Assembly: GCF_003628445.1 (NCBI RefSeq)
Contig: NZ_RBZO01000008.1
Location: 1 to 64,000, forward strand
Length of the DNA stretch: 64,000 nt
Source: Oceanobacillus bengalensis
GTDB lineage: Bacteria; Bacillota; Bacilli; Bacillales; Amphibacillaceae
Reading direction: 5' to 3'
Of the stretch, positions 33,983-43,917 are shown piece after piece. Under the pieces are notes generated by a model. It was not told where the DNA came from, searched no databases, and saw nothing but the letters and a program-made list of their open reading frames with translations. Position 1 is the stretch's first letter. Every line of letters begins with the position of its first letter. A program made the translations under genes and the position numbers.

Positions 33983-34876
33983 TTGTCTGCTGAAGTCGTT
34001 TTAGGAAAAAAAGCAGTTGCAGAAAAGAAAGATGGTTTCTTCATTCAAACCTTTAAAAAATTGCTCAAAAATAAATTAGCAGTTTTTGGATTAGTGATTA
34101 TTAGCCTTCAAATTATACTTGCTATATTTGCCCCTTTTCTCGTTAGCTATGGTCCAAATGAACAGAACCTCGCACTTACCAATCAAGGTGTTGGTACAGA
34201 GGGTCATATACTTGGAACAGATAACTACGGAAGAGACATGTGGTCGCGAATTGTATATGGTGCAAGAATCTCACTAGTTGTTGGAATAAGCACCGTTGCA
34301 ATTGGATTAGTTGGCGGAATAACATTAGGACTTCTTGCAGGATATTTCAAGAAATTAGATAACATTATTATGCGATTTATGGATCTATTGTTTGCTTTTC
34401 CAGGAATTCTTCTTGCTATGTTGATTATCGCTACGTTAGGAACGAGTTTAGTGAATGTTGTTATTGCTATCAGTATATGGTCCATTCCTGGATTTGCGAG
34501 AATTGTTCGAGGTAGTGTGTTATCCATCAAAAAACAAGAATATATCTTAGCAATGCGTTCCATAGGAGCAAGTAATACTAGGATTCTATTAAAACATATC
34601 TTACCAAACTGTACAGCTCCTATCATTGTTAATGCAACAATGCGTATGGGGACTGCAATTTTATCAACAGCATCTCTAAGCTTTCTTGGTTTAGGTGCAC
34701 AGCCTCCAACACCTGAATGGGGCGCAATGATTGCTGCGGGTCAAGACTTTATGTGGGATGCACCACATATTGCAATTATTCCTGGGGTAGCAATCATGTT
34801 AACTATCTTCGCATTCAACGTTGTAGGAGATGGATTACGTGACGCTTTAGATCCAAATATGGATATACAAGCATAG
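33983..34876 (+). CDS. Peptide ABC transporter permease (OppC/DppC), system 2
   Basis: A 297-residue permease. The OppC signature loop GHILGTDNYGRDMWSRI and the EAA loop EYILAMRSIGASNTRILLKH are present. The start is TTG at 33983, set by AAAGGAGG 9 nt upstream, because there is no nearby ATG in frame. The RBS lies just outside the transposon-like element. The stop codon abuts short repeat D copy 3. Confidence 0.92.
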   Translation: MSAEVVLGKKAVAEKKDGFFIQTFKKLLKNKLAVFGLVIISLQIILAIFAPFLVSYGPNEQNLALTNQGVGTEGHILGTDNYGRDMWSRIVYGARISLVVGISTVAIGLVGGITLGLLAGYFKKLDNIIMRFMDLLFAFPGILLAMLIIATLGTSLVNVVIAISIWSIPGFARIVRGSVLSIKKQEYILAMRSIGASNTRILLKHILPNCTAPIIVNATMRMGTAILSTASLSFLGLGAQPPTPEWGAMIAAGQDFMWDAPHIAIIPGVAIMLTIFAFNVVGDGLRDALDPNMDIQA

Positions 34877-34931
34877 AAAAGCGGAAGCACACGTTTAGTG
34901 ACGTATGGGTGCTGGAGGATGGAGCTAGACA
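34876..34931 (+). repeat. Structured repeat D, copy 3 (short, internally deleted)
   Basis: Keeps only the two ends of D: AAAAGCGGAAGCACACG and GGGTGCTGGAGGATGGAGCT. The tips still pair (GCAC with GTGC), although these bases differ from those of the other copies. It begins at the last base of the oppC stop codon and ends 30 nt before oppA. Confidence 0.75.
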
Positions 34932-34961
34932 TAGAATAATTTGAAAAGGGAGTTTTAAAAA

Positions 34962-36515
34962 ATGAAAAAAAGACTAACATTAATAGCATTTTTAATCATT
35001 GCCCTATTTACCCTTGCTGCATGTAGCAGTGGTAGTGACGATGCAAGCGGTGGAGAAAGTAGTTCTGGAGGAAGTGGTGATGTACCGAAAGAAATTACAT
35101 ACGGATCTACTACAGATGCAAAAGGCCTATCACCAATTGATACAAATGACTCTGTATCTAGTAATGTCATTACGCAAGTCTATGAAACATTGTTTAGATT
35201 AAATCCAGAAACGATGGAACCTGAACCTTTACTTGCAGAATCCTATGAAACACCTGATGAAAATACTTGGGTTATTAAGTTAAATGAGGGTATCACTTTC
35301 CATGATGGGACACCATTTAACGCAGAAGCTGTAAAATATACATTCGATGAATTGAAAGACCCTGAGCGCGCAGCACCTCGTGCATCTTTACTAGAACCAA
35401 TAGCTTCTATTGAAGTACAAGATGAATATACCGTCGTATTGAAAACGGAACAACCATACGGACCAATGCTTGCCGCACTTAGTCATACGAATGCATCTAT
35501 TGTAAGCCCAACAGCTGACCAAGAAGGCGATATTAACCGAGAACCTGTTGGAACTGGTCCATTTGTATTTGAAGCATGGAATGAGGGAGATAGTCTTTCA
35601 TTAACGAAAAATGAAGATTACTGGAGAGAACCCGCACAATTAGAAAAAGTGACTTTTAAAATTGTACCTGAGTATTCAACTGCTATATCCATGTTGCAAA
35701 CTGGAGAAATTCAATTTTTAGATGCCATTCCATCTGATCATATTTCTAGAATTGAATCACTTGATAATGTCGAAGTACAGAAGAAAGAAGGTACACGCGT
35801 ATCTTACCTCGGATTCAATATGGAAAAAGAGCCTTACAACGAATTAGAATTCAGACAAGCTGTTGCATATGCCATTGATCAAGAAGCATATGTAAGCCAA
35901 CTAAATGGTTTAGGGGTTCATAATGAAAGTATCATTGGCCCAAGAGTTTTTGGCTATAACGAAGAAGCAAACGAATCAGCATATGAATTTGATCTAGAAA
36001 AAGCAAAACAAATCATTGAAGAAAACGGATATGGAAACGAAACAGTTACACTAATGTCTCCTAACCGTGATAACTATATGAAAATGGCAGAAATTGTTCA
36101 ATCACAGTTAACCGAAGCTGGGTTAAAAGTAGAAATCGAAACAATGGAATGGGGTGCCTACTTAGATGCAACAAGAGTAGGAGAACATGAAATTTCATTT
36201 AGTGGCTGGGCAAATAGTACAGCTGATGGTAGTGAATTGCTCTATCCTAATCTGCATTCCGATAATATCGATGCGTCTAACAACGCTCGATATAACAACG
36301 AAGAATTTAATAAGCTTGTTGAAGAGTCGCGCGTAACAGTTGACCAAGAAGTTCGCAAAGAAAAATTACATGCAGCGAATATGTTAGCAATTGAAGATGC
36401 TCCTTGGATCATTATGGAACACGGAATGGTTACTGCAGCTTTCGATAAATCGATAAAAGGATTTGAAATTGATCCAACAGGAACATGGTCACTATATCGT
36501 GTAACGAGAGAGTAG
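34962..36515 (+). CDS. Peptide-binding lipoprotein (GsiB/DppE/OppA-like), system 2
   Basis: A 517-residue SBP_bac_5 lipoprotein. The signal peptide ends in the lipobox TLAAC (Cys21), followed by a Ser/Gly-rich linker and a binding domain beginning EITYGSTTDAKGLSP. It is shorter than true OppA (about 545) and closer to dipeptide/glutathione binders. A GGGAG ribosome site precedes the ATG. It follows repeat D copy 3. Location next to a cytosolic gamma-glutamyltransferase suggests gamma-glutamyl peptides as ligand (inference). Confidence 0.9.
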   Translation: MKKRLTLIAFLIIALFTLAACSSGSDDASGGESSSGGSGDVPKEITYGSTTDAKGLSPIDTNDSVSSNVITQVYETLFRLNPETMEPEPLLAESYETPDENTWVIKLNEGITFHDGTPFNAEAVKYTFDELKDPERAAPRASLLEPIASIEVQDEYTVVLKTEQPYGPMLAALSHTNASIVSPTADQEGDINREPVGTGPFVFEAWNEGDSLSLTKNEDYWREPAQLEKVTFKIVPEYSTAISMLQTGEIQFLDAIPSDHISRIESLDNVEVQKKEGTRVSYLGFNMEKEPYNELEFRQAVAYAIDQEAYVSQLNGLGVHNESIIGPRVFGYNEEANESAYEFDLEKAKQIIEENGYGNETVTLMSPNRDNYMKMAEIVQSQLTEAGLKVEIETMEWGAYLDATRVGEHEISFSGWANSTADGSELLYPNLHSDNIDASNNARYNNEEFNKLVEESRVTVDQEVRKEKLHAANMLAIEDAPWIIMEHGMVTAAFDKSIKGFEIDPTGTWSLYRVTRE

Positions 36516-36522
36516 GGTTAAT

Positions 36523-37518
36523 ATGGAACATTTACTTCAAGTAGAAAATCTTGTCATCGGGTTTCGAACAGCCAAAGGTACATCCCAGGCTGTTCGGGAT
36601 GTTTCTTTTTCTCTTGAAGAGGGAGAAACATTATGTATCGTCGGTGAGTCAGGCTCAGGTAAAAGTATTACTTCCTTATCTTTATTAGGCCTTCTTCCAG
36701 AAAATGGGGATATTGCTAAAGGATCGATACGTTTTAAGGGTGAAGAACTCGTCGGTAAGAAAGAAGAAGCTTTACGAAAATTAAGAGGAAACAAAATCTC
36801 AATGATTTTCCAGGAGCCAATGACAGCACTCAATCCAGTATTTACAATTGGATACCAGCTACAAGAGCCACTAATCATTCATCAAAATTTATCGAAACAA
36901 GAAGCAAGAAAAAGGAGTATGGCTCTCCTTGCAGAAGTTGGTATTCCGAATCCCAAAGAAAAATTAGATCAATATCCTCACGAACTTAGTGGCGGCATGC
37001 GTCAACGGGTAATGATTGCGATGGCATTAGCGTGTGAACCATCACTATTAATTGCAGATGAACCAACTACTGCATTAGATGTTACCATTCAAGCGCAAAT
37101 ATTAGATTTAATTGATGACTTAAAAGAGCAATTAGGCATGGGTGTTGTCTTCGTTACGCATGATATGGGTGTTGTAGCTGAAATTGCTGATAAAGTAATG
37201 GTTATGTACGCTGGTGAAGTTGTTGAAACCGGTGATGTTAAGACAATCTTTGAAGATCCACAACATCCGTATACAAAGGGCTTACTCGCTGCTGTTCCAA
37301 ATGTTGATGATGAAACACAGGAACTATCCATTATCCCTGGCTCCATGCCAAGTGTTGATGACGAAATCGAAGGATGCAGGTTCCATCCACGCTGTCCATT
37401 TGCAATGGATATTTGCAAACAGAAAAAACCGCCAGTAATGAATGTCTCAGAGAACCATTCTTCCCGATGCTGGCTTCAGGAGGTAAATAATCATGACAAA
37501 TCAACAGTCACTTCTTGA
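36523..37518 (+). CDS. Peptide ABC transporter ATPase (OppD/DppD), system 2
   Basis: A 331-residue ATPase with Walker A GESGSGKS, signature LSGGMRQRV, Walker B LLIADEPT, and a C-terminal cysteine cluster (EGCRFHPRCPFAMDIC) typical of DppD. Seven nt separate it from oppA. It overlaps oppF by 26 nt. Confidence 0.94.
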   Translation: MEHLLQVENLVIGFRTAKGTSQAVRDVSFSLEEGETLCIVGESGSGKSITSLSLLGLLPENGDIAKGSIRFKGEELVGKKEEALRKLRGNKISMIFQEPMTALNPVFTIGYQLQEPLIIHQNLSKQEARKRSMALLAEVGIPNPKEKLDQYPHELSGGMRQRVMIAMALACEPSLLIADEPTTALDVTIQAQILDLIDDLKEQLGMGVVFVTHDMGVVAEIADKVMVMYAGEVVETGDVKTIFEDPQHPYTKGLLAAVPNVDDETQELSIIPGSMPSVDDEIEGCRFHPRCPFAMDICKQKKPPVMNVSENHSSRCWLQEVNNHDKSTVTS

Positions 37519-38464
37519 AGTAGAAGATTTAAAGACGTATTATCCGATTAAAGGTGGTATCCTAAACCGGACAAAAGCAAACGTTAAGGCCGTAAATGAT
37601 GTTAGCTTGGAAGTTTACGAAGGTGAAACGCTTGGTATTGTTGGTGAATCAGGGTGCGGGAAATCGACACTTGGAAGAACCCTTTTAGGATTAGAAAAGA
37701 AGACAGGTGGCACCATCCATTTTCGTGGAGAAGACATTGGAGATTTGTCAGAAAAAAAATTAAAGAAATACAAGAAAGATATGCAAATGATTTTCCAGGA
37801 TCCTTTCGCTTCCTTAAATCCAAGGCAAAAGATTGGGAATGCATTAGAAGAAATCTTTATTATCCATACAAGTCTTTCAAAAAGCGAAAGAAAAGAACGG
37901 GTTCGAAAGCTCTTAACAGAAGTTGGTTTAAAAGAAGAGCATTATGATCGCTTCCCACATGAGTTTAGTGGAGGACAAAGACAGCGTATTGGTATTGCTC
38001 GTGCGATTGCACTAAATCCTTCATTAATTGTTTGTGATGAAGCAGTTTCTGCATTGGATGTTTCGGTACAAGCCCAAATTATTACATTGTTAAAAGAATT
38101 ACAGGCTAAATATCATTTAACCTATTTATTTATTTCACATGATTTAGGCGTTGTCAGGCATATAAGTGATCGTGTACTCGTGATGTACCTTGGAAAAACA
38201 GTAGAATTAGGTACAACCGAACAAATTTATAATAATGCCCTACATCCATACACAAAAGCTTTGCTATCCTCTATTCCACGCCCAATACCAGGTAGGAAAA
38301 GAGAGCGTATTAAATTACAAGGGGATTTACCAAGTGCTTCTAACTATCCCACTGGTTGCCCTTTTCATACGAGATGCCCAATAGCTACTGCACAATGTAA
38401 GGAAGTAGTACCTGAGTGGCGCGAGATGGAAGCAGGACATTTTGTTGCATGCCATGAGATCTAA
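37493..38464 (+). CDS. Peptide ABC transporter ATPase (OppF/DppF), system 2
   Basis: A 323-residue ATPase partner of OppD: Walker A GESGCGKS, signature FSGGQRQRIG, Walker B LIVCDEAVSALD and the C-terminal CPFHTRCPIATAQC. The start inside the end of oppD follows AGGAGGT. Last gene of the operon, closed by a terminator at 38470-38514. Confidence 0.94.
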   Translation: MTNQQSLLEVEDLKTYYPIKGGILNRTKANVKAVNDVSLEVYEGETLGIVGESGCGKSTLGRTLLGLEKKTGGTIHFRGEDIGDLSEKKLKKYKKDMQMIFQDPFASLNPRQKIGNALEEIFIIHTSLSKSERKERVRKLLTEVGLKEEHYDRFPHEFSGGQRQRIGIARAIALNPSLIVCDEAVSALDVSVQAQIITLLKELQAKYHLTYLFISHDLGVVRHISDRVLVMYLGKTVELGTTEQIYNNALHPYTKALLSSIPRPIPGRKRERIKLQGDLPSASNYPTGCPFHTRCPIATAQCKEVVPEWREMEAGHFVACHEI

Positions 38465-38469
38465 TAGAT

Positions 38470-38514
38470 TAAGAGAATGCGAGGAGCTAAGTGCTCCTTG
38501 TATTCTCTTTTTCT
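38470..38514. terminator. Terminator between opp2 and threonine dehydratase
   Basis: AGAGAAT and AGGAG arms pair with CTCCT and ATTCTCT, followed by T5. It could serve both convergent units. Confidence 0.85.
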
Positions 38515-38542
38515 TTTGGTTCTTCTTGAAGTGTTGTTGCTA

Positions 38543-39472
38543 CTATTTTCGAACGTCTACATTCCCTCCTGAAATAATACAAACAACATTCTTATCCCTA
38601 ACCCCAAGTTTATCATACATTGCAGCTGCCACTGTCACAGCACTGGAAGGTTCAATTAATTGTTTCGTTTTCTCTAGTATATAGATTTGTGCTTCTTTTA
38701 TTTCTTTTTCTGAAACCAAGATCAAATCATCAAGATACATTTGCAAGATGGGAAATGTTAGAGAGCCTGGCTGACTTGTTCTTAGCCCATCAGCAATTGT
38801 TGTCGTTGTGGGAATAGATGTAATGCGATTATTTCGCAAGGAAAGATAGGTATCATTTGCAGTCTCTGGCTCTACTCCTATCACTTTTATAGACGGCTTT
38901 GTTTCCTTAATAGCAGTTAAAATTCCAGAAATGAGCCCGCCCCCTCCCACTGGGACGACAACAATATCAATTTCATCCAGTTGTTCCATGATTTCTAAAC
39001 CAATTGTCCCTTGACCAGCTATAATAAAAGAGTCGTCATAGGGTGGGATAAATACACCATTATTTTCTTGTGCAATATTCTTAGCTCGTGGTAATCTTTC
39101 ATTAGAGGTTATCCCACATTTCTCAATTTCTCCTCCATATGTTTTAATAGCATTAATTTTACTTATAGTTGCATCTTCAGGCACAACGATGGTTGCGGGA
39201 ATACCAAGCTTATTCGCAACATATGAAACAGCTTGTCCATGATTCCCGCTCGATGCTGCAGTGACATATGTTGCCCCTTCTTTCACTACTTGCTTTACTT
39301 TATTTGTTGCTCCCCGTAATTTAAAGGATCCCGTCTTTTGAAGATGCTCTGCTTTTAAGAATATATTGTTTTTGCATCGTTCTGAAAGTTGGGTGGAACG
39401 TAGTATCAGTGTTTTGCTTATCGTATCATCGATGTTTATTCTTGCTTGATGGATATCAGTAATTGTTACCAT
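38543..39472 (-). CDS. Catabolic-type threonine/serine dehydratase (TdcB-like)
   Basis: A 309-residue PLP enzyme of fold type II. The lysine lies in GSFKLRGA (about residue 51), the phosphate loop is VGGGGLIS, and the Asn loop is SSGNHGQAV. It converts threonine to 2-oxobutyrate and ammonia. There is no C-terminal ACT domain, so isoleucine feedback is unlikely. It is divergent from pflB, recalling E. coli tdc genes, where 2-oxobutyrate is cleaved by a PFL homologue. Serine racemase activity cannot be excluded. Confidence 0.85.
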   Translation of the reverse strand: MVTITDIHQARINIDDTISKTLILRSTQLSERCKNNIFLKAEHLQKTGSFKLRGATNKVKQVVKEGATYVTAASSGNHGQAVSYVANKLGIPATIVVPEDATISKINAIKTYGGEIEKCGITSNERLPRAKNIAQENNGVFIPPYDDSFIIAGQGTIGLEIMEQLDEIDIVVVPVGGGGLISGILTAIKETKPSIKVIGVEPETANDTYLSLRNNRITSIPTTTTIADGLRTSQPGSLTFPILQMYLDDLILVSEKEIKEAQIYILEKTKQLIEPSSAVTVAAAMYDKLGVRDKNVVCIISGGNVDVRK

Positions 39473-39622
39473 TTTAATATCCCCTCACCTTTAAATTGAT
39501 ATAAACTAATTATACGAAAAATTTACAATAAAATAAACAGTGGCTTCTATTTAGAAGGCGTACCACACCATTGACTTTTAGCAAGAACCAAAATCGTTCC
39601 TTACTTTGTCACAATCTCCCTC

Positions 39623-39651
39623 TTGTTGCACCTATTTATAGATGCTATAAT
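39623..39651 (+). promoter_or_regulatory. Sigma-A promoter of pflB with nearby TCACAA sites
   Basis: TTGTTG (39623-39628), 17 bp, TATAAT (39646-39651). TTTGTCACAATC lies just upstream (about 39605-39616) and TTTCACAATATATTTGTTAC just after the expected start. These resemble Rex-type (TTGTGA/TCACAA) half sites, but neither is a full palindrome. Confidence 0.6.
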
Positions 39652-39711
39652 CGAAATATAACATGCTCAACATTTCACAATATATTTGTTACAAATTAGG
39701 AGGGTTATCAA

Positions 39712-41955
39712 ATGACAGTAACTGCTCAAAAGAAGTTGGATTTTAAAGGTGGAAAATGGCAATCTGAAATTAATGTACGTGATTTTATTATGAATAATAT
39801 AACTCCATACGTTGGTGACGAAAGCTTCTTAGCTGGACCAACAAAGGCAACACTTGATTTATGGAATCATGTGATGGATTTAACAAAGAAGGAACGTGAA
39901 AATGGTGGCGTTCTCGATATGGACACAAAAATTGTCTCAACAATTACATCACATGGACCTGGTTATTTAGACAAAGCGAAGGAAAAGATTGTTGGCGTAC
40001 AAACAGACGAACCGTTTAAACGCTCTCTCCAACCATTTGGTGGAATTCGTATGGCTGTAACTGCTGCTGAGTCTTATGGATTTGAGGTTGACGAAGAAGT
40101 ACAGCATATTTTTACAAACTACCGAAAAACACATAACCAAGGTGTATTCGATGCCTACACACCAGAAATGAGAGCAGCAAGAAGCGCTGGTGTTATTACT
40201 GGTCTACCAGATGCATATGGTAGGGGACGAATTATTGGAGATTACAGGCGTGTCGCACTATACGGCGTTCATCGACTAATTGAAGATAAGCAAGAGCAAC
40301 TCGCTTCCATTGGGGAAAATGGTATCATGTCAGAAGATGTCATTCGTGACCGTGAAGAAATCTCTGAACAAATTCGTGCACTCAACGAATTAAAACAATT
40401 AGGTGCGTCATACGGATTCGATATTTCTGGCCCTGCAACAAACACACAGGAAGCATTCCAATGGCTATACCTTGGTTACCTTGCTGCAATCAAAGAACAA
40501 AATGGTGCAGCGATGAGTTTAGGTAGGGTTTCTACTTTCTTAGATATTTTCATTGAACGTGACTTAAAAAATGGTAGCATTTCGGAAAAAGAAGTACAAG
40601 AAATTGTTGACCATTTTGTAATGAAACTACGCTTAGTTAAATTTTCTAGAACACCAGAATACAATGAGCTTTACAGTGGTGACCCCACATGGGTAACAGA
40701 ATCTATCGGTGGAATTGCGAAAGACGGAACAGCCCTTGTTACGAAGAACTCATTCCGTTTCTTACACACCTTAGATAACTTAGGTACAGCACCAGAACCA
40801 AACTTAACCGTACTATGGTCGGAAAAATTACCAAATAACTTTAAACGTTATTGTGCAAAAATGTCGATAAAGACAAGTTCCATCCAATATGAAAACGATG
40901 ACCTCATGCGTGATAAATATGGAGATGACTACGGAATTGCTTGTTGTGTGTCTGCAATGGAAATTGGAAAACAAATGCAATTCTTCGGTGCTAGGGTAAA
41001 TTTAGCGAAAGCACTTCTCTATGCCATAAATGGCGGTGTTGATGAAAAGTCATTAAAACAAGTTGCACCACACTATGCACCAATTATTTCCGATTACTTA
41101 GATTATGAAGAAGTAATGGAAAAATACGACCGAATGATGGACTGGCTAGCGGGATTATATGTAAATACATTAAATGTTATTCACTTTATGCACGATAAAT
41201 ACAGCTACGAACGCATTGAAATGGCACTACATGACCGAGATGTTTTACGCACAATGGCTTGCGGTATCGCTGGGCTCTCTGTAGCTACTGATTCCTTAAG
41301 TGCCATTAAGTATGGAAATGTAAAAGTTTTACGAAATGCGGAGGGCTATGCAGTTGATTATGAAGTCGAAGGTGACTACCCAACTTACGGAAACAATGAT
41401 GACAGAGCTGACGATATCGCTGTATACCTTGTGAAGTCTTTTATGAATAAAGTAAAACAACATAAAACATACCGTAATGCGATTCCAACACAATCCGTAT
41501 TAACAATCACATCGAATGTTGTTTATGGGAAAAAGACAGGAAACACTCCTGATGGCAGACGATCTGGTGCACCATTTGCTCCAGGTGCAAATCCAATGCA
41601 TGGACGAGATAAGAAAGGTGCATTAGCATCCCTAAGTTCTGTCGCAAAATTACCATATGAGGATTCATTAGATGGGATCAGTAACACATTCTCCATCGTT
41701 CCGAAAGCACTAGGAAAAGATGAAGATACAAGAACGGCAAATCTCGTAGGAATGTTAGATGGATATACAATGAAAGGTGGACATCACCTCAATGTGAACG
41801 TATTTGACCGAGAAACATTGCTCGATGCCATGGATCATCCAGAAGAATATCCACAATTAACGATTCGTGTATCAGGCTATGCTGTTAACTTTATTAAACT
41901 AACGAGAGAACAACAAATTGATGTTATTAACCGCACATTCCATGAGAGGAAATAA
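39712..41955 (+). CDS. pflB: Formate acetyltransferase (pyruvate formate-lyase)
   Basis: A 747-residue glycyl-radical enzyme converting pyruvate and CoA to acetyl-CoA and formate without oxygen. The catalytic pair is Cys411-Cys412 ([10 protein letters not shown]). The radical glycine is Gly722 in RVSGYAVNF near the C-terminus. Length matches PflB (about 750). The start follows AGGAGGG. Its presence shows a facultative fermenter. Its activase gene is 720 bp downstream, beyond a composite repeat. Confidence 0.96.
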   Translation: MTVTAQKKLDFKGGKWQSEINVRDFIMNNITPYVGDESFLAGPTKATLDLWNHVMDLTKKERENGGVLDMDTKIVSTITSHGPGYLDKAKEKIVGVQTDEPFKRSLQPFGGIRMAVTAAESYGFEVDEEVQHIFTNYRKTHNQGVFDAYTPEMRAARSAGVITGLPDAYGRGRIIGDYRRVALYGVHRLIEDKQEQLASIGENGIMSEDVIRDREEISEQIRALNELKQLGASYGFDISGPATNTQEAFQWLYLGYLAAIKEQNGAAMSLGRVSTFLDIFIERDLKNGSISEKEVQEIVDHFVMKLRLVKFSRTPEYNELYSGDPTWVTESIGGIAKDGTALVTKNSFRFLHTLDNLGTAPEPNLTVLWSEKLPNNFKRYCAKMSIKTSSIQYENDDLMRDKYGDDYGIACCVSAMEIGKQMQFFGARVNLAKALLYAINGGVDEKSLKQVAPHYAPIISDYLDYEEVMEKYDRMMDWLAGLYVNTLNVIHFMHDKYSYERIEMALHDRDVLRTMACGIAGLSVATDSLSAIKYGNVKVLRNAEGYAVDYEVEGDYPTYGNNDDRADDIAVYLVKSFMNKVKQHKTYRNAIPTQSVLTITSNVVYGKKTGNTPDGRRSGAPFAPGANPMHGRDKKGALASLSSVAKLPYEDSLDGISNTFSIVPKALGKDEDTRTANLVGMLDGYTMKGGHHLNVNVFDRETLLDAMDHPEEYPQLTIRVSGYAVNFIKLTREQQIDVINRTFHERK

Positions 41956-41977
41956 GAACAAAAGAGTCTAGGACAAA

Positions 41978-42612
41978 GGCTAATTTATTTTAAATAAATA
42001 CAAACGATGATTCAAAACCTTCCATTACATCTTAAATTAATTCGGATGTTGTATAGACTTCGGATCTCTTTAATTCAGTATTGTGCAAAACACATCGTTC
42101 CGGAAACACACTTCGCTTTCCACGGGCGGCTGGTGAGCCTTCTTCGTGCTAACGCACTACGTAGTCTCACCTAGGCCTATCCTCCCGTAGGAGTCTACGT
42201 GTGTTTCCTCCACTAGGTGCCTGCTTTACTTGTCTAAAATTAGAAATATGCTGTTTTTTACAGAAAACAACTGTCCGAAACGTGATTATATGGACTATAA
42301 CTATAAAAATATCTAGAGCAGGTATCATAGCGGAGGCAGAATACGAAGACTCCTACGGGAACAGCACGTGTCCGAAGACCAGGAAGAAGCGTTCTTTGCG
42401 TCACGAGGGGGCTGAGGCCGTGCCCGTGGAAAGCGAAGTATTCTGCCGCAGCGAATGACGACATAAACCAATCATAAGTGTAAGCGAGAGCTTAATTGCT
42501 TGAATTCAAATAGTCCACACTTTACATCAACTATCATTTTACATTCAATTATAGAAAGGTAATATTCTAAGATTCATATCCTATCATGTTCGGCTTTAGT
42601 ATGGAAGGTTTT
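41978..42612. repeat. Composite repeat (A minus + B plus) between pflB and pflA
   Basis: Module A on the minus strand (42096-42214, tips GGAAACACAC/GTGTGTTTCC) and module B on the plus strand (42331-42455, tips GCAGAATAC/GTATTCTGC) are joined by a ~115-bp spacer, in the same arrangement as at 54.2 kb. The outer ends are decayed: a GGCT at 41978 has no clear partner. A perfect 12-bp inverted repeat, AAAACCTTCCAT (42014-42025) and ATGGAAGGTTTT (42601-42612), brackets the modules. No gene; the short open frames inside are artefacts of the modules. Confidence 0.8.
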
Positions 42613-42678
42613 AATTATGTGCCAGCCTCAAACCCAGGCAAGAAAAGTAGCAGCTAAAGAATCAGGGGAGGTTTTACA

Positions 42679-43431
42679 ATGAAAGGTCGCATTCATTCTG
42701 TAGAAACATGTGGAACGGTAGATGGCCCAGGCCTACGCTATGTTATATTTATGCAGGGTTGTCCACTACGTTGTCAATTTTGCCATAATCCTGATACTTG
42801 GAAAATGAGTGACGGCAAGCAAGTAACCGTTGATGAGTTGGTAGCAGATATTGAAACATACCTCCCCTTTTTCAAGTCATCTGGCGGAGGCGTAACTGTT
42901 AGTGGCGGTGAACCACTACTGCATACGAAATTTTTAATAGAATTATTTAAAGAACTGAAATCACGTGGGATTCACACGGCACTTGACACAGCTGGAGGAT
43001 GTTTTTCTACTTCTCCTAGTTTTCTAGAATCTTTGGACGAGCTTCTTTCACTAACAGATTTAGTCCTATTAGATATTAAACAAATTGATCCAGAAAAGCA
43101 TAAAGTACTAACAGGTCTTTCCAATGAACATATTCTAGCATTTGCTAATTATTTAAAAGAGAAAGACATTCCCGTTTGGCTACGTCACGTACTTGTTCCT
43201 GGGCACAGTGATCATGATGAAGATTTAATAAGGTTGGCTGATTTCATTCGTAATTTAACGAACGTCAGAAAAGTAGAAGTATTACCTTACCATAAACTTG
43301 GTGTCTACAAATGGGAAGCTTTAGGTTTACGTTATCCATTAGAAGCTGTCGAACCTCCAACAACGGAGCGTGTCAAAAATGCGGAAAAAATATTAGGTAT
43401 GGCAATGGAAAGAATACTGCAAAAAGTATAA
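42679..43431 (+). CDS. pflA: Pyruvate formate-lyase activating enzyme
   Basis: A 250-residue radical-SAM enzyme that makes the glycyl radical on PflB. The cluster motif is CPLRCQFC (CxxxCxxC), preceded by VETCGTVDGPGLRYVIFMQG. The SAM-binding GG motif reads VSGGEPLL. Length is standard (about 250). The start follows AGGGGAGG. The operon-like spacing to pflB is stretched by the inserted repeat. Confidence 0.95.
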   Translation: MKGRIHSVETCGTVDGPGLRYVIFMQGCPLRCQFCHNPDTWKMSDGKQVTVDELVADIETYLPFFKSSGGGVTVSGGEPLLHTKFLIELFKELKSRGIHTALDTAGGCFSTSPSFLESLDELLSLTDLVLLDIKQIDPEKHKVLTGLSNEHILAFANYLKEKDIPVWLRHVLVPGHSDHDEDLIRLADFIRNLTNVRKVEVLPYHKLGVYKWEALGLRYPLEAVEPPTTERVKNAEKILGMAMERILQKV

Positions 43432-43435
43432 TCTA

Positions 43436-43486
43436 AAAAGCTGTCTATCAAGGGCTTATCACCTTCTACAATAGACAGCTTTTTTA
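43436..43486. terminator. Terminator of pflA
   Basis: AAAAAGCTGTCTAT pairs with ATAGACAGCTTTTTT across a 22-nt loop. Functional in both directions, facing the convergent yciI-type gene. Confidence 0.9.
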
Positions 43487-43490
43487 ATCT

Positions 43491-43769
43491 CTATTCAGGT
43501 AAAACTGCCTTTGAACTCATTACCCATTCACGAATTTCATAGTCTCTCGCACCTTTTACAACGTATGGATCCTGTTTTACCAATTCTTCTACTTGTTCCA
43601 TAATCTCACCTTTGTATATAACAAGCCCACCAGAACCGTCAGCAAAACGACCTTTGGCGAAAATAAAGCCTTCCTCTTCTTTTTCCTCTAAAAATGATAG
43701 ATGGGCTGGACGAAATGCTTTACTTTTTTCTTCATCTTTCATTGGTAGAAACACTGCAAAATAACTCAT
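43491..43769 (-). CDS. YciI family protein
   Basis: A 92-residue ferredoxin-fold protein of the YciI family, with the conserved His in RPAHLSFLEE and Asp in QDPYVVKGA. YciI-like proteins are dimers with a putative His/Asp site. Their role is mostly unknown. Single gene, with a GAGGAAT ribosome site. Convergent with pflA. Confidence 0.85.
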   Translation of the reverse strand: MSYFAVFLPMKDEEKSKAFRPAHLSFLEEKEEEGFIFAKGRFADGSGGLVIYKGEIMEQVEELVKQDPYVVKGARDYEIREWVMSSKAVLPE

Positions 43770-43917
43770 ATTCCCTCATTCCTCCTGATATGTATTTACT
43801 TCCCATTATAAAGGAAACAGAGGAATAGTTCATTAAAGTATTTTGAAAGTTTAGGAGTTTCCATTTACCAATAGAAGCAAACGGAACCCTACCAAAGCAA
43901 GGTCCCTTCTCTTAAAC

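Noticed and set aside
42201-42464. Small genes inside the pflB-pflA repeat
   Set aside because: The open frames follow the GC-rich repeat modules, occur on both strands, and lack ribosome sites.
42014-42612. Target-site duplication for the 42-kb composite
   Set aside because: No matching 8-mers flank GGCT-like ends, and the 12-bp inverted repeats do not match the family ends. So it was listed as a repeat, not as a mobile element.
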